Source of the DNA: Owenia fusiformis
Lineage: Eukaryota; Annelida; Polychaeta; Sabellida; Oweniidae
Reading direction: 5' to 3'
Assembly (NCBI GenBank): GCA_903813345.2
Contig: CAIIXF020000029.1
Span: forward strand, 1-48,000
Length of the DNA: 48,000 nt
The position numbers and the translations under genes are program-made. Position 1 is the first letter of the stretch, and each line of letters begins with the position of its first letter. Under the pieces are notes generated by a model, which searched no databases, had not been told where the DNA came from, and saw nothing but the letters and a program-made list of their open reading frames with translations. Shown one piece after another: positions 1 to 8,857 of the stretch.

Positions 1-198
1 AAAATAGTAAACAAACTAAGTAATATTTTATCTAAACAGTATGAACACTATGAGATAGGAATAAATGAGCAATAAAAGTAGTATTGCCTAATTTTTAGTA
101 ACATTTATAATAGGTTATTGCCTTAATATCATTGCAATATAACTACTGCATATATATTTTAACTAAAAATTGTATGAAAAAGACTGCATGCATTGCAG
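1..198 (+). other. upstream intron or 5' flank of the NTase-TPR gene
   Basis: AT-rich sequence without a useful reading frame. It ends in ttgcag just before the ATG at 199, so this ATG may be either a true start or the first codon of an internal exon behind a splice acceptor. The pyrimidine tract before the AG is weak. No promoter element was recognised. Confidence 0.4.
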
Positions 199-1683
199 AT
201 GTTCCAAAACGAAGCTGCCATCAGGCAATTACAAACATACATCCGGGTGTTAAGGAAAAAGTACCCAGACAAGACATTAGAACTCGACCAACTCAAAATA
301 AGAGAACTTGAAATAACCAAATCGCTTAAAGAAATCCCATCAATAAACAAGAATTTACAAAAGGATCCAGGGAATGTCTCTAAAGAGGAATGGAAACGTG
401 ATAGACTGAAACATGTGCAGCTGTTGAGGCAACTTGGTAATCTTCATAAAGACATTGCTAAAATCGAAAGTAAACCAATGGGGTATGTTAAGGCAATCAG
501 CATTTATGAAACAGGAATAGTGCAGTGCGGAGCTAAACTGCCCAGTGACAGTGAGTTATCTAAATATAAAGAAGAACGGCGATCTGCTCTCAAACTTTTC
601 TTCAAAAATTGCATTGGAACAGATATATCAAACAAATACTTTGACGATGAACAAACGAATAAAGACAAACTTGAAGCAATACGAAGTGAATTGAAAGAAA
701 GAATCTCACAGATTGATAAAAACAAGGAATGTAACTGTTATGAAACTGGGATCACAAATGAAGAAGAAAAAACGAAACATGAAGTAGAGAGAATAAAACA
801 CATTGGAGAGATCTTTAAGTGGATCTTTCGGGAAATGAAAACGTTCATACAAAGTCTGGTACAGCAGACTTTGGATCTCCTAAATTTCTACGACAAGGAC
901 TTCGCCTTAATTGCATTTGGGTCATTCTCAAGAAAAGAAACAACTCCTTTCTCTGATGTAGAATTTGCTGTAGTGCAAAACTCTGAGGAGTTGGAAATGA
1001 AGCGTGAATACAGAGAAACCATTAACAAGATGGTTATGATCCTTCACCTGAAGTTCCTAGCATTTGGTGAAACCGTCCTCCCAGCAATGTCAGTACCGTC
1101 ACTTAATGAGGTTGACCTCAATGACAAAACAAAGGACTGGTACCTTGACTTACGAAGTTATGTTAATACAAAACAGGGAATCTCATTTGATGGACTGATG
1201 CCAAATGCAAATAAAACACCCTATTACATCAGTCCTCAAAATTACCGCTTCCGATTGACAAATACAAAAGCTGCATTCATAGAGAACTATTGTGAAATGG
1301 AAGAAAGTGATCTAAAAAGGGAATTATACTTCTTCAAAGGGGACTTCACGACACTATATGGAGACAAATCCGTTGAGGATGATTTGAAAAAAGCATTCAA
1401 GGAAAACAAGGCTCGAAGAGAGACAATTTTAAAGCTTATCAAAAATCAGCTCAGTGAAGACTTAGTCAAACACTCCTGTATAAAGAAAATGTACGACGGT
1501 AAATACAAGAAAGAACTGATAAAGAAAACATCACTTAATGTAAAAAAGGAGATTTATCGCTTACCAAGTGTTGTAGTAAACAACTTACTCCACTTGATGA
1601 ACAGTAATGCAGATTGTATATGGGACGTTAAAAAGTTAGAAGGTTTGAACAGTACGAAAACACACAACTTGAAAATGATATAA
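199..1683 (+). CDS. nucleotidyltransferase-fold protein, N-terminal part, ends at in-frame TAA
   Basis: The reading frame codes about 494 residues. The first ~190 are helical and charged, with a TPR-like stretch around residues 92-110 (MGYVKAISIYETGIV). Residues 241-256 (GSFSRKETTPFSDVEF) fit the nucleotidyltransferase superfamily signature: hydrophobic-GS, ten residues, then D-x-E, with D253 and E255 as candidate metal ligands. This resembles the GlnD/DUF294-type N-terminal fold; I could not place the third acidic residue. The substrate is unknown. The frame closes at TAA 1681-1683, but the same frame reopens at once and stays open for 214 codons into TPR sequence, so the stop looks like a nonsense change, a polymorphism or an assembly error inside one exon rather than a natural end. 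The start is taken as ATG 199; an upstream exon is possible. Confidence 0.75.
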   Translation: MFQNEAAIRQLQTYIRVLRKKYPDKTLELDQLKIRELEITKSLKEIPSINKNLQKDPGNVSKEEWKRDRLKHVQLLRQLGNLHKDIAKIESKPMGYVKAISIYETGIVQCGAKLPSDSELSKYKEERRSALKLFFKNCIGTDISNKYFDDEQTNKDKLEAIRSELKERISQIDKNKECNCYETGITNEEEKTKHEVERIKHIGEIFKWIFREMKTFIQSLVQQTLDLLNFYDKDFALIAFGSFSRKETTPFSDVEFAVVQNSEELEMKREYRETINKMVMILHLKFLAFGETVLPAMSVPSLNEVDLNDKTKDWYLDLRSYVNTKQGISFDGLMPNANKTPYYISPQNYRFRLTNTKAAFIENYCEMEESDLKRELYFFKGDFTTLYGDKSVEDDLKKAFKENKARRETILKLIKNQLSEDLVKHSCIKKMYDGKYKKELIKKTSLNVKKEIYRLPSVVVNNLLHLMNSNADCIWDVKKLEGLNSTKTHNLKMI

Positions 1684-2325
1684 TGTAATGCTGCAGAACT
1701 GCGACTTAGGTGTTACACAGAAGGCAATGGTCAAGTAGACGAAAAGAAAGGCCAACTGTTACCAAAGCTACTTGTCAAAGATGGCATTGAACAATCAACC
1801 TTCAGTACAGATCTCATTTTGCGCTACTACCAAACTGCGATACCACTTGTCTATGCAATTGAGGAAGAGAAATCAAGAGACACAGTTGAAAAGATTGGAC
1901 AAACATCATTATATGATCCATCTGACCTGAATAATGCAATCGCCTACATGCTGATGCAAAATCCAGAAAAGGCCAAGGAACACTTGATAAAAGCAAACGA
2001 AACATGTGAGAGCTCTGAGCCAACACGACTGATTATGCATATTCTGTGCAATATGTACATTGAAGATGACAATATAATCAAGTCTTTCCTGGACAATTTG
2101 AAACCTAAAGTCATTGAAAGTAAAAACCCAGATACCATGAATACATATGGTGTCGCCCGCCAACAAAAGGGTGATATTGGAGAAGCTATTGAAGTACTAG
2201 AGACAAGTGTTGAGGAATCGCCACAAGACATCAATTCGTTAACACTTTTGCTGTCAGCTTATGAGGAGGGCGGGGAGACAACAAAAAAAGAATACATCTT
2301 GAATAAACATCCAGCATTAGCAGAG
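1684..2325 (+). CDS. TPR-repeat continuation of the same exon, to splice donor
   Basis: This is in the same frame as the upstream nucleotidyltransferase part and separated from it only by the TAA at 1681. It starts CNAAELRLRCYTEGNG and gives 214 codons. TPR units are visible, for example DLNNAIAYMLMQNPEKAKEH and NTYGVARQQKGDIGEAIEV followed by LETSVEESPQDINSLTLLL, with the usual small/large residue spacing of helix pairs. TPRs generally bind peptide partners. The coding sequence runs to GCAGAG|GTGAGC, a good donor at 2325/2326 in phase 0; reading on gives only three codons and a stop. The next exon (2772) also starts in phase 0. No ATG suited to independent translation was found near the start, so this part depends on the frame above. 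Confidence 0.7.
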
Positions 2326-2771
2326 GTGAGCACATAAATGTTATATTTTAATACAAATCTTTCTTGATAATTTTTTCAGACCTCAACAATCTATTCATTT
2401 GAAACAATTATTAACGAATAAAGGTTACTTTTAATCCTGAAGTTTTATACAAATGTAATGCGAAATAGCCTGTCGATTGGGTGTTTGCACCTTTCCTGTC
2501 TCAAAGTCCAAATTATTTATCACCTTTAAGAGTGCTTGTCATTAAGTTAATGAATTGGCCTAACATACAGATCCTCAGAACATAACAAAAATCCAGCGTG
2601 TGACTGTTTGAAATCTGTTGTAAAACTTATGTGGTCTTTTTATGTATTAATATGTTTTTCATATATTGCAAATAAGAATTTTATCATTCAGTATTAAAAA
2701 CAACTCAATAATGCATCCACTCAAAACAACTGTTATCAAATAATAAGTTAATTTGATAATTTACCTTTCAG
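2326..2771 (+). other. intron 1 of the chimeric gene
   Basis: 446 bp of AT-rich sequence between a GTGAGC donor and a pyrimidine-rich tttacctttcag acceptor. No repeat or open frame of note. Confidence 0.55.
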
Positions 2772-2834
2772 ATTCACAAACTGAGAAATGACCTCGAAAA
2801 AGCAAACCACTCGCTGGAAATTGCAGAAGCCGAG
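2772..2834 (+). CDS. coiled-coil exon A (21 codons)
   Basis: A 63-bp exon between tttacctttcag and GAG|GTACAT, phase 0 at both ends. It codes a charged helix (IHKLRNDLEKANHSLEIAEA plus E). Its second half matches the theme of the 32-residue exons downstream (DELAMANNNLTEEK...), so it is probably a diverged or shortened family member that links the TPR block to the coiled coil. Confidence 0.6.
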
Positions 2835-2994
2835 GTACATATTGTATTACTTGATTTATGAAATGACAATTGCTGTAAACATTTAATTAAAATATGACTT
2901 AAATATACCCAAAAACAGCAGTATAAACCTGTACTTACACATTAACATAATGGGCTGGTAGTGGCAAATAATAACCTGACGGAAGAAAAACACA

Positions 2995-5131
2995 ATTCAA
3001 TTCAATTCAATTTATTCATGTAAATAGTTCATAGTATTAATATAATTACATATAGTAGGTGGCATCATTTGCAGACGCTTATACCCACACATACATTAGC
3101 AGAATATGTAAAATATGTATTGAGTAAGAATAATTGAAACTTTAATTTAAGTTAATAAATGACGTCCTTATAAAACGTCAAAAACTGAAATAAATTCTTG
3201 CTTTAATCGACACATATATTATGTTTATCTAAAGCCATTTCAGAAAACATGATCCAGATACTTCTGTGCAGTGAAAGTTATTTGTACTTTTCATCAGTTG
3301 TCTATTCTAGAATTCATGTTTATCTCTATCCTAGGATCAGATGGGAAGTTTGATATGATTCCAGTGAATGTGTGAAGAGTCCACTAAGTTTGCAGTTATA
3401 TAAACATAAGTAAATGGGCAGGGCAATTAATAGCACACATCATACAGTGTATATACAAATGAACAAATATGCCCAACGACATTCATGTTGATGTGACAAT
3501 TAATAAGTCCCAAGCAGAAGTAAATAATGTCTGACCTACATATAGCACATACATTTTATCGTCTTAGTTAATTGTTATTTATATATCGTCAATCAGTCGA
3601 TTTACCCACTGGATTTGTTATTCAAAAGTTGCTTATATATTTCAAATGGATCTGAGTGAATGTCCACTTCTGTACGATGACGATTGTGAAGCCCTTCGAA
3701 TGAGCAGAAAATCTTGCCATTGAACATCCAGCAGTCTCTTACAAAGTCCTTACATCTTAGAGTTTTCATCAGCTGCACATTCTTCACTGTTGCATCTTCA
3801 TGGATAGCTATCCCAGATTTTGCCAGTTTCTTCCTGTTTTTTATCATGCGATGTTTTGGATCATTGGTATTGAATTTGACAATGAGTGCCCTTTTTCGAC
3901 CTGGTGCCTTACTTCCAACTCTATGCGAAACATCAATATCAGAGTGAGAAATGTTTGCATCTATTTTCTCAGCAACACCAATGACTAATGCCTTGCAATC
4001 CTCATTAGCAGTTTCTTCAATCCCAGTTATTTTAATGTTAGATTTACGTGAGTATTGTTCATTTCTGTTTAAATCTACCTCAGCTTCTAATAGACGTTTG
4101 TTCAAGACAGTGATTTTATCATTGGCCGCCATCATATCAGATTCAAATGAGTCAATGATTGTTTCATGCTGACTTAAAACTGTTTCAACATTACAAAGTC
4201 GTTCATTGTATTCTGTCATGGAGCGATTAATGGATTCAGGGATCAATTTATCTAGAGAAGAACTGATCTGAGATTCAATAGCTGCTACTATTTCATGTAG
4301 ATCTGAGCTAGGTGTATGTGATGTACCAGTCTGACCATTGTCTATCAGTTTTGTAGCTCCTTGTTCCAGAGGCTTTCGCTCCTGATGAAGATATGACTCA
4401 TTTAGAACTAATGGTTGTTTATGATAGATATCCAAAGGTTGAGAAATTGCATATCCATGTGATTTTAATCGTAAATCATAAGATTGAGCTGGGGATCCTG
4501 ATGTCAGCGAATGGAAACTGCCAGAAATATTTTCAATGGCTGGAACTGTGAATGTAGTGTTGGTCGATGAGGCTGTGGAGGAAATAACACTGGTTGTATT
4601 TACTGATGTAAGGGTTGAAGATATAAGTGGTAAACTGAATGGTGAAGGTCCATTTTGATCAGCTGCTTTAGTTATTGAGGTTGCATACTGGGTAATATAT
4701 GTTTGTGTTGATTGTGCCATATTGTAGATGATAAACAGTGCTATATAACTTAAATCCAGTCAGACAAGTACTAGTATTCAATCAAGCATAGTCAAAGTGG
4801 CCTACTGTTTGTATAGAGAACTGGTATTAAAATCCAATAAGTAGCTAGTTTATGGTGTTCCAATGTTGCAGTATAAGTACACTGTTTTTGACCTTTGTTG
4901 TTGATTCATAAAAATATCACATACACATGTAACTTGTATTTTTCTTTCCTAAATATCTCTATAACCGTACAAAATTCAGTAAATATTTTCACATATCCAT
5001 TATCCTGATGTATTCAAGTATCTTGTAGTATCCGTTATATTGTCCAAATAATCCTAGATGTCATAAAATTTCATGTTATAATAGGAGCGGAATAAGTGTG
5101 TCTCACTTGTTCTACAGTTTACTCATCACCC
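2995..5131 (-). mobile_element. ORF1-only non-LTR retrotransposon (half-LINE type)
   Basis: The element lies antisense to the host gene. Its 3' end is at the left, with a short ATTGA-type tail (seen on + as repeated attca from 2995), then ~600 bp of apparent 3' UTR, an intact ORF1 (4720 to 3602) and ~410 bp of 5' UTR. There is no reverse transcriptase frame between ORF1 and the tail, so ORF2 is absent. A 5-bp target duplication (acaca) borders it. Mammalian HAL1 elements have a comparable ORF1-without-ORF2 plan; mobilisation would need RT supplied by a related LINE. Confidence 0.65.
3602..4720 (-). CDS. LINE ORF1-like RNA-binding protein (372 aa)
   Basis: An uninterrupted frame of 372 codons. 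The N-terminal ~120 residues are Ser/Thr-rich and low in structure (e.g. VISSTASSTNTTF). A coiled coil with regular hydrophobic spacing covers about residues 170-220 (YNERLCNVETVLSQHETIID). A basic domain with the pattern of L1 ORF1p-like RRMs follows: RKSNIKITGIEE, then HRVGSKAPGRKRALIVKF, then KNRKKLAKSGIAIHED. This is the nucleic-acid chaperone class that coats LINE RNA. The intact frame suggests a fairly young insertion. It is not a host gene of the window; it lies in antisense inside the gene's intron. Confidence 0.8.
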   Translation of the reverse strand: MAQSTQTYITQYATSITKAADQNGPSPFSLPLISSTLTSVNTTSVISSTASSTNTTFTVPAIENISGSFHSLTSGSPAQSYDLRLKSHGYAISQPLDIYHKQPLVLNESYLHQERKPLEQGATKLIDNGQTGTSHTPSSDLHEIVAAIESQISSSLDKLIPESINRSMTEYNERLCNVETVLSQHETIIDSFESDMMAANDKITVLNKRLLEAEVDLNRNEQYSRKSNIKITGIEETANEDCKALVIGVAEKIDANISHSDIDVSHRVGSKAPGRKRALIVKFNTNDPKHRMIKNRKKLAKSGIAIHEDATVKNVQLMKTLRCKDFVRDCWMFNGKIFCSFEGLHNRHRTEVDIHSDPFEIYKQLLNNKSSG

Positions 5132-5260
5132 ACACAGATCAGAGGCAGAGGTATATAGGAAAATAATTGAGAATGTTTGATCCATACATAAATTTTGCCA
5201 TTTGAACCTGTTCACATTCATATACTTTCTACATTTCAAATCTTTTTTCCTGAATTGCAG

Positions 5261-5356
5261 GCTCTGGATCTTTCTTCCAAGGTGATATATCTACAGGATG
5301 AACTGGCAATGGCAAATAATAACCTAACAGAAGAAAAGCGGAGATCAAAGGCAGAG
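5261..5356 (+). CDS. coiled-coil exon C (32 codons)
   Basis: Exactly 96 bp between ttgcag and GAG|GTATGT, phase 0. Codes ALDLSSKVIYLQDELAMANN then NLTEEKRRSKAE: a polar helix with regular leucine/valine positions. It is the first of a run of three near-identical exons spaced about 200 bp apart, whose introns also match each other, showing duplication of an exon-plus-intron unit. Confidence 0.75.
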
Positions 5357-5456
5357 GTATGTAGGGAAATATTTTGTTTTATACATAAATGTTGCCATTC
5401 AAACCTATACACATTCATTTGGTTTCTATATTTCAAAATCCTTTTTTGAATTGCAG

Positions 5457-5552
5457 GCCCTGAATCATTCATCCAAGGTGACATCTCTACAGGACGAGTT
5501 GGCAAGGGCAAATAATAACCTGACAGAAGAAAATCAGAGATCAGAGGCAGAG
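5457..5552 (+). CDS. coiled-coil exon D (32 codons)
   Basis: 96 bp, ttgcag acceptor and GAG|GTATGT donor, phase 0. Codes ALNHSSKVTSLQDELARANN then NLTEENQRSEAE. Unit spacing from the previous exon start is 196 bp. Confidence 0.75.
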
Positions 5553-5659
5553 GTATGTAGGGAAATATTTTAGAATTTTGTTTTTAAATAAATGTTGCCA
5601 TTCAAACCTATACACATTCATTTGGTTTCTATATTTCAAAATCATTTTTTGAATTACAG

Positions 5660-5755
5660 GCTCTGAATCATTCATTCAAGGTGACATCTCTACAGAATGA
5701 GCTGGCAATGGCAAATCATAACCTGACAGAAGAAAGGCAGAGATCAGAGGCAGAG
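5660..5755 (+). CDS. coiled-coil exon E (32 codons)
   Basis: 96 bp, attacag acceptor, GAG|GTATCT donor (one base off the GTATGT of its siblings), phase 0. Codes ALNHSFKVTSLQNELAMANH then NLTEERQRSEAE. Spacing from exon D is 203 bp. Confidence 0.72.
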
Positions 5756-5889
5756 GTATCTAAGGAAATAAATCAAAACGAAATCATTAATAACTCAAAA
5801 ATCAGTAAATGGATAAAAACAAATTCGGATAAAAATAAATTAGAAAACAAATTAAACAAAACAAAAATCAGCAATTTTATTTATTTCAG

Positions 5890-5985
5890 GTTCAGGGCCT
5901 TTCCACAAAAGTAAAAACCCTTCAGGATGAGTTGTTAATGTCAAATAAAAAGCTGGCGGATGCTCAACTAAAATATGAGACTGAG
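5890..5985 (+). CDS. coiled-coil exon F (32 codons)
   Basis: 96 bp between ttatttcag and GAG|GTATTT, phase 0. Codes VQGLSTKVKTLQDELLMSNK then KLADAQLKYETE: same length and heptad layout as exons C-E but a diverged subtype. A second copy with four amino-acid-level or silent changes lies at 12160-12255. Confidence 0.72.
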
Positions 5986-6369
5986 GTATTTATACACAAT
6001 GATGCACAGTTTCTGCATTATGTTATTATATTATATACAAGGTATAGAAGGAGTGTACAATAAACAATAGACGCTAATTTACAAATGAGTATATTTTCCT
6101 TATTGACCAATCTTTTATCAAAACGATGCATTGTTCAGTTGTGTTCAGTCCTCATATTTGAAGATAAAATTCAGCCAGATATCTCTTGTAATCTTAATTT
6201 AAATGAAGTTAATACATGTACCCCGGGGCCGTTTTTACAGAAACATTTTTCAGACATCACAATTTTAGATTTCTGACGCTTTTATGGCGAATTTCTCATA
6301 TTAAATGTCACTTCTAAAATGTGTTGTATTAAGAGAATACAATTTAATAATTTTATTCTCTCTTATATT

Positions 6370-6740
6370 TGGTTCAATGACCATCTATCTTTTCTAAATT
6401 AAGGTATCCTGTTGCTTGCACGTTACTTGTGGCGCACATTGACATATTGTATCTCAAATAACCAAACCAGATGAGACATCTCGTGAAATATTTCTTAAAA
6501 CCCGGCAGTTCCGCCCTGTGACATTCTTTTGTTTCAATCTTTTGACAGACTAAGTAATCTTGAGTCAAATACAAATTAATAATTTCATTTCCTCATAATT
6601 TTGGTTCCAATTCCGTATAATTTATTTTATCTAAACTGAGGTACCCCGTGGCTTGTGCTTTACATCTGGTGCATATTGTCATATGGTATCTCAAATAACC
6701 AAACCAGGTGAGACATCTCGTGAAACATCGCTCCATATGC
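6370..6740 (+). repeat. interspersed repeat family, two adjacent partial copies
   Basis: Two consecutive stretches (about 6370-6510 and 6590-6740) share the motif series tttggttc, gaggtaccccgtggcttg-like, ggtatctcaaata and accaaaccag.tgagacatc. Further copies lie at 7020-7225, 12600-12935 and 20283-20550. No coding capacity; family unrecognised. Confidence 0.55.
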
Positions 6741-6742
6741 TT

Positions 6743-6868
6743 GAGTCACATTTGCTCCTATTTATCGGCCAGCACTTGGCTGATTAAATGTTTTGTTCAA
6801 AATCAAATTGCATTCAGTTTTGAACAAAATACTCATTGCCCGGGCACCAGTGTTGAAGATCGGAACTA
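6743..6868. repeat. GC-rich hairpin module, copy a (degenerate)
   Basis: Inverted arms built from tttatcggcc...gattaaatgttttgttcaaa and ttttgaacaaaatactcat...gaagatcgga. A diverged member of the hairpin family seen better at 6871-7009. Confidence 0.55.
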
Positions 6869-6870
6869 AT

Positions 6871-7009
6871 GCCTGGGTCACATATGCTCCGATCCATCGG
6901 CCGGCGCCCGCCCGATTGAGTGTTTTGTTCAATATTGTATTCAATTTTGAACAAAATACTCAATCGGCCGGGCGCCGTAGTGAAAATCGGAGCATATGTG
7001 ACCAAGGCA
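6871..7009. repeat. GC-rich hairpin module, copy b (near-perfect palindrome)
   Basis: The left arm reads gtcacatatgctccgatc, then atcggccggcgcccg, then gattgagtgttttgttcaa. The right arm repeats this in inverted order, ending ggagcatatgtgacc. Arm length is about 60 bp with a short AT loop. It reads as a complete non-autonomous palindromic element; related modules are at 6743, 12943 and 36397. Confidence 0.7.
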
Positions 7010-7019
7010 TAATGTGACC

Positions 7020-7225
7020 ACCGCAATACCAATCATCTCCACCATGTAATATACTTTTGTTTCAATCTATTGACAAACTAGTATTCTTGAGTCAAATACA
7101 ATTTAATAATTTCATTTCCTTATAACTTTTTGGTTCCACGTCCATCTATCTTATCTTAACTGAGATAATGTATGCCTTGCGCTTCACGTGGTCCCACAAA
7201 TTACCAAACCAGACATTAAGCGAAA
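7020..7225 (+). repeat. interspersed repeat family, third copy
   Basis: Carries the series tttcaatctattgacaaact, ttgagtcaaatacaatttaa, tttcatttcctta and tttggttcca found at 6370-6740 and 12600-12935. Non-coding. Confidence 0.45.
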
Positions 7226-7294
7226 AAATCCTTGAAAACAATAGCTAATGCACGTATTAATGACTACTAGACTACATGCAATTACATGTAATTA

Positions 7295-7553
7295 CAGGGT
7301 GACCCAAAGATGCAACCCTTCATTTCTTTAATATTTATCTTAAATGAAGTTTGATTGCTTTGAAATTTGGCACAAATTTAATGCGGGGTCCTCTGGCAAA
7401 GTTTAAATAATCATAGTCATATATTGATAGAGTTATGGTCGTTCCAAAATATGCTTTGAATTGAATGAAGTCTTTGTGTACCAAATTTAAGAGCAATCAA
7501 CATCCATTTAAGAAAAATATTGGAATGGAGGGTTGCATTTTTGGGTCACCCTG
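7295..7553. mobile_element. mariner-type MITE with ~100-bp inverted arms
   Basis: Ends cagggtgacccaaa and ttgggtcaccctg are inverted copies, flanked by TA on both sides (7293-7294 and 7554-7555). Homology continues inward (tgcaacccttcattt against aatggagggttgca; gattgctttgaaatttgg against ccaaatttaagagcaatc), so almost the whole 259 bp can fold on itself. TA target sites and CAGGGTG ends are usual in Tc1/mariner-like elements. Confidence 0.75.
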
Positions 7554-7673
7554 TATATATACTTATGAATACATATACACTAATCAAGAATTATTTTGTT
7601 TCATTCAAGTACTAAAGGTAGTTCACAAAAAGTCTTTGAGATCACGTTCTCCTTTCTCAATTCTATATTACAG

Positions 7674-7748
7674 ATACAGCAACTTCAAAATGCCCTTGCC
7701 CAATCCCAAGCGTCAATAACTGCATTAGGGGAGTTGCACGGATTAGGG
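7674..7748 (+). CDS. possible coiled-coil exon G (25 codons)
   Basis: Behind an attacag acceptor, an open phase-0 stretch codes IQQLQNALAQSQASITALGE then LHGLG before GGG|GTGACT. The heptad-like Leu/Ile pattern fits a coiled coil, but length and sequence differ from the 32-residue family and the donor is only fair. Confidence 0.45.
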
Positions 7749-7812
7749 GTGACTAATTGATCTAATACAAAATCATTTGATTTTTATATTTCGAATCAAT
7801 TTTCAATTGCAG

Positions 7813-7850
7813 GTTCTGGATCATGTAATGCGGATTTAAGCACATTCATT
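7813..7850 (+). pseudogene. fragment of a coiled-coil exon
   Basis: After caattgcag comes gttctggatcatg, matching the first ~12 bases of the 96-bp exon family; the rest is lost. The preceding intron still matches those of the intact units. Confidence 0.4.
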
Positions 7851-7885
7851 TGATTTTTATATTGCAAATCTGTTTTCAATTACAG

Positions 7886-7980
7886 GCTCTGAATCTTTCC
7901 TCTCAGATGAAATGTCTACATGATGAGCTGGCAATGGCAAAAAAAACATGACAGAAGAACAGCAGAAATTAGAGGCAGAG
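7886..7980 (+). pseudogene. coiled-coil exon copy with 1-bp deletion
   Basis: Recognisable family member (gctctgaatctttcctctca ... agaagaacagcagaaattag) but 95 bp rather than 96. The AAT-AAT-AAC codons have collapsed into an A run, giving a frameshift, and the donor has changed to GTTTAT. Probably skipped or dead. Confidence 0.6.
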
Positions 7981-8069
7981 GTTTATAGGGAAATATTTTA
8001 GAATGTTTTTTATACATAAATGTTGCCTCTTGAATCTTCATTTGATTTCTTGATCTCTTGATCTCTTGA

Positions 8070-8145
8070 TCTCTTGATCTTTCTTCCAAGGGGAAATCTT
8101 TACAGGATGAGCTGACAATGGCAAATGATAACCTGACAGAAGAAA
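8070..8145 (+). pseudogene. decayed coiled-coil exon with microsatellite at its 5' side
   Basis: The core ctttcttccaaggggaaat ... gatgagctgacaatggcaaa is clear, but the acceptor has been replaced by a run of ttgatctc units (about 8043-8076) and the end of the exon passes into acatacataaatg without a donor. Confidence 0.55.
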
Positions 8146-8221
8146 TACATACATAAATGTTCATCCCAATCTATATATTCATTTGATGATTCCTATATTT
8201 CAAATCGTTGTTCATTTGCAG

Positions 8222-8314
8222 GCTCTGAATCTTTCTTCCAAGGTGAAATCTCTACATAATGAGCAGGCAATTGCAAATAATAACCTGACAGAAGAAAAGA
8301 GATCAGAGGCAGAG
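8222..8314 (+). CDS. coiled-coil exon K (31 codons)
   Basis: 93 bp between tttgcag and GAG|GTATGT, phase 0. Codes ALNLSSKVKSLHNEQAIANN then NLTEEKRSEAE; it lacks one codon relative to its siblings, in frame. First of a second run of three exons spaced 203 and 206 bp. Confidence 0.72.
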
Positions 8315-8424
8315 GTATGTAGGGAAATATTTTAGAATTCATTTTCGTGGTATATAAATTTTGCCATATGAACCTATGCATATTTGTTTGATTTCTATAT
8401 GTAAAAATTGTTTTGAAATTCCAG

Positions 8425-8520
8425 GCTCTGAATCTTTCTTCCAAGGTGAAATCATTACAGGATGAGCTGGCAATGGCAAATAATAACCTGACAGAAGAAA
8501 AGCAGAGGTCGGAGGTAGAG
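8425..8520 (+). CDS. coiled-coil exon L (32 codons)
   Basis: 96 bp between attccag and GAG|GTATGT, phase 0. Codes ALNLSSKVKSLQDELAMANN then NLTEEKQRSEVE, the closest copy to a family consensus. Confidence 0.75.
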
Positions 8521-8630
8521 GTATGTAGGGAAATATTTTAGAATTTATTTTCATGGTATATACATTTTGCCATATGAACCTTTGCATATTTGTTTGATTT
8601 CTATATGTGAAATTTGTTTTAAAATTTCAG

Positions 8631-8726
8631 TCTCTGAATCTTTCTTCCAAGGTGAACTCTCTACAGGATGAGCTGGCCATTGCAAATAATAACCTGACTA
8701 AAGAAAAGCAAAAATCAGAGGCAGAG
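8631..8726 (+). CDS. coiled-coil exon M (32 codons)
   Basis: 96 bp between atttcag and GAG|GTATAT, phase 0. Codes SLNLSSKVNSLQDELAIANN then NLTKEKQKSEAE. Last intact exon of the second tandem run. Confidence 0.73.
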
Positions 8727-8816
8727 GTATATAGGGATTTTATTTTCATATATAAATGTTACCATTTGAGCTTAATCACATTTCTTTGATTTTTGTATTT
8801 CAAATATTTTTTTAAG

Positions 8817-8857
8817 ACTCTTGATCTTTCTTCCAAGGTGAAATCTCTACAGAACAA
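8817..8857 (+). pseudogene. coiled-coil exon copy cut off by LINE DNA
   Basis: ctcttgatctttcttccaag followed by gtgaaatctctacaga matches the first 40 bases of the family, behind a degraded ...tttaag in place of the acceptor. Similarity stops where the LINE fragment begins. Confidence 0.55.

Larger units (their letters stand above)
2951..5150 (+). pseudogene. coiled-coil exon copy split by a LINE insertion
   Basis: The 3' two thirds of a 96-bp repeat exon lie at 2951-2994 (LVVANNNLTEEKH) and continue at 5137-5150 (RSEAE, then a GTATAT donor). A 2.1-kb LINE sits between, flanked by the 5-bp duplication acaca (2990-2994 and 5132-5136). Joined across the insertion, the frame and length agree with the intact copies, but the 5' third and the acceptor are missing, so this copy was probably already broken before the insertion. 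Confidence 0.6.
5855..6868 (+). repeat. segmental duplication, copy 1 (paired with 12120-13062)
   Basis: This stretch (end of an intron, exon F, ~900 bp of following intron) is repeated at 12120-13062 with clear base-by-base similarity, broken by small indels and an ~80-bp gap in copy 2. Shared landmarks include gatgcacagtttctgcat (gg in copy 2), gaagataaaatt.agccagat and gatgagacatctcgtgaaa. Similarity ends in the hairpin module at gttgaagatcgga. Confidence 0.75.

Noticed and set aside
6762-7032. Frames over the GC-rich hairpins (LNKTLNRAGAGRW type) on both strands
   Set aside because: Translate the palindrome arms; the same peptides appear wherever the hairpin occurs, on either strand.
8193-8587. 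82- and 83-codon - strand frames across the exon array
   Set aside because: They recur because the exon-intron units repeat; the + strand exons have splice sites and the expected phase.
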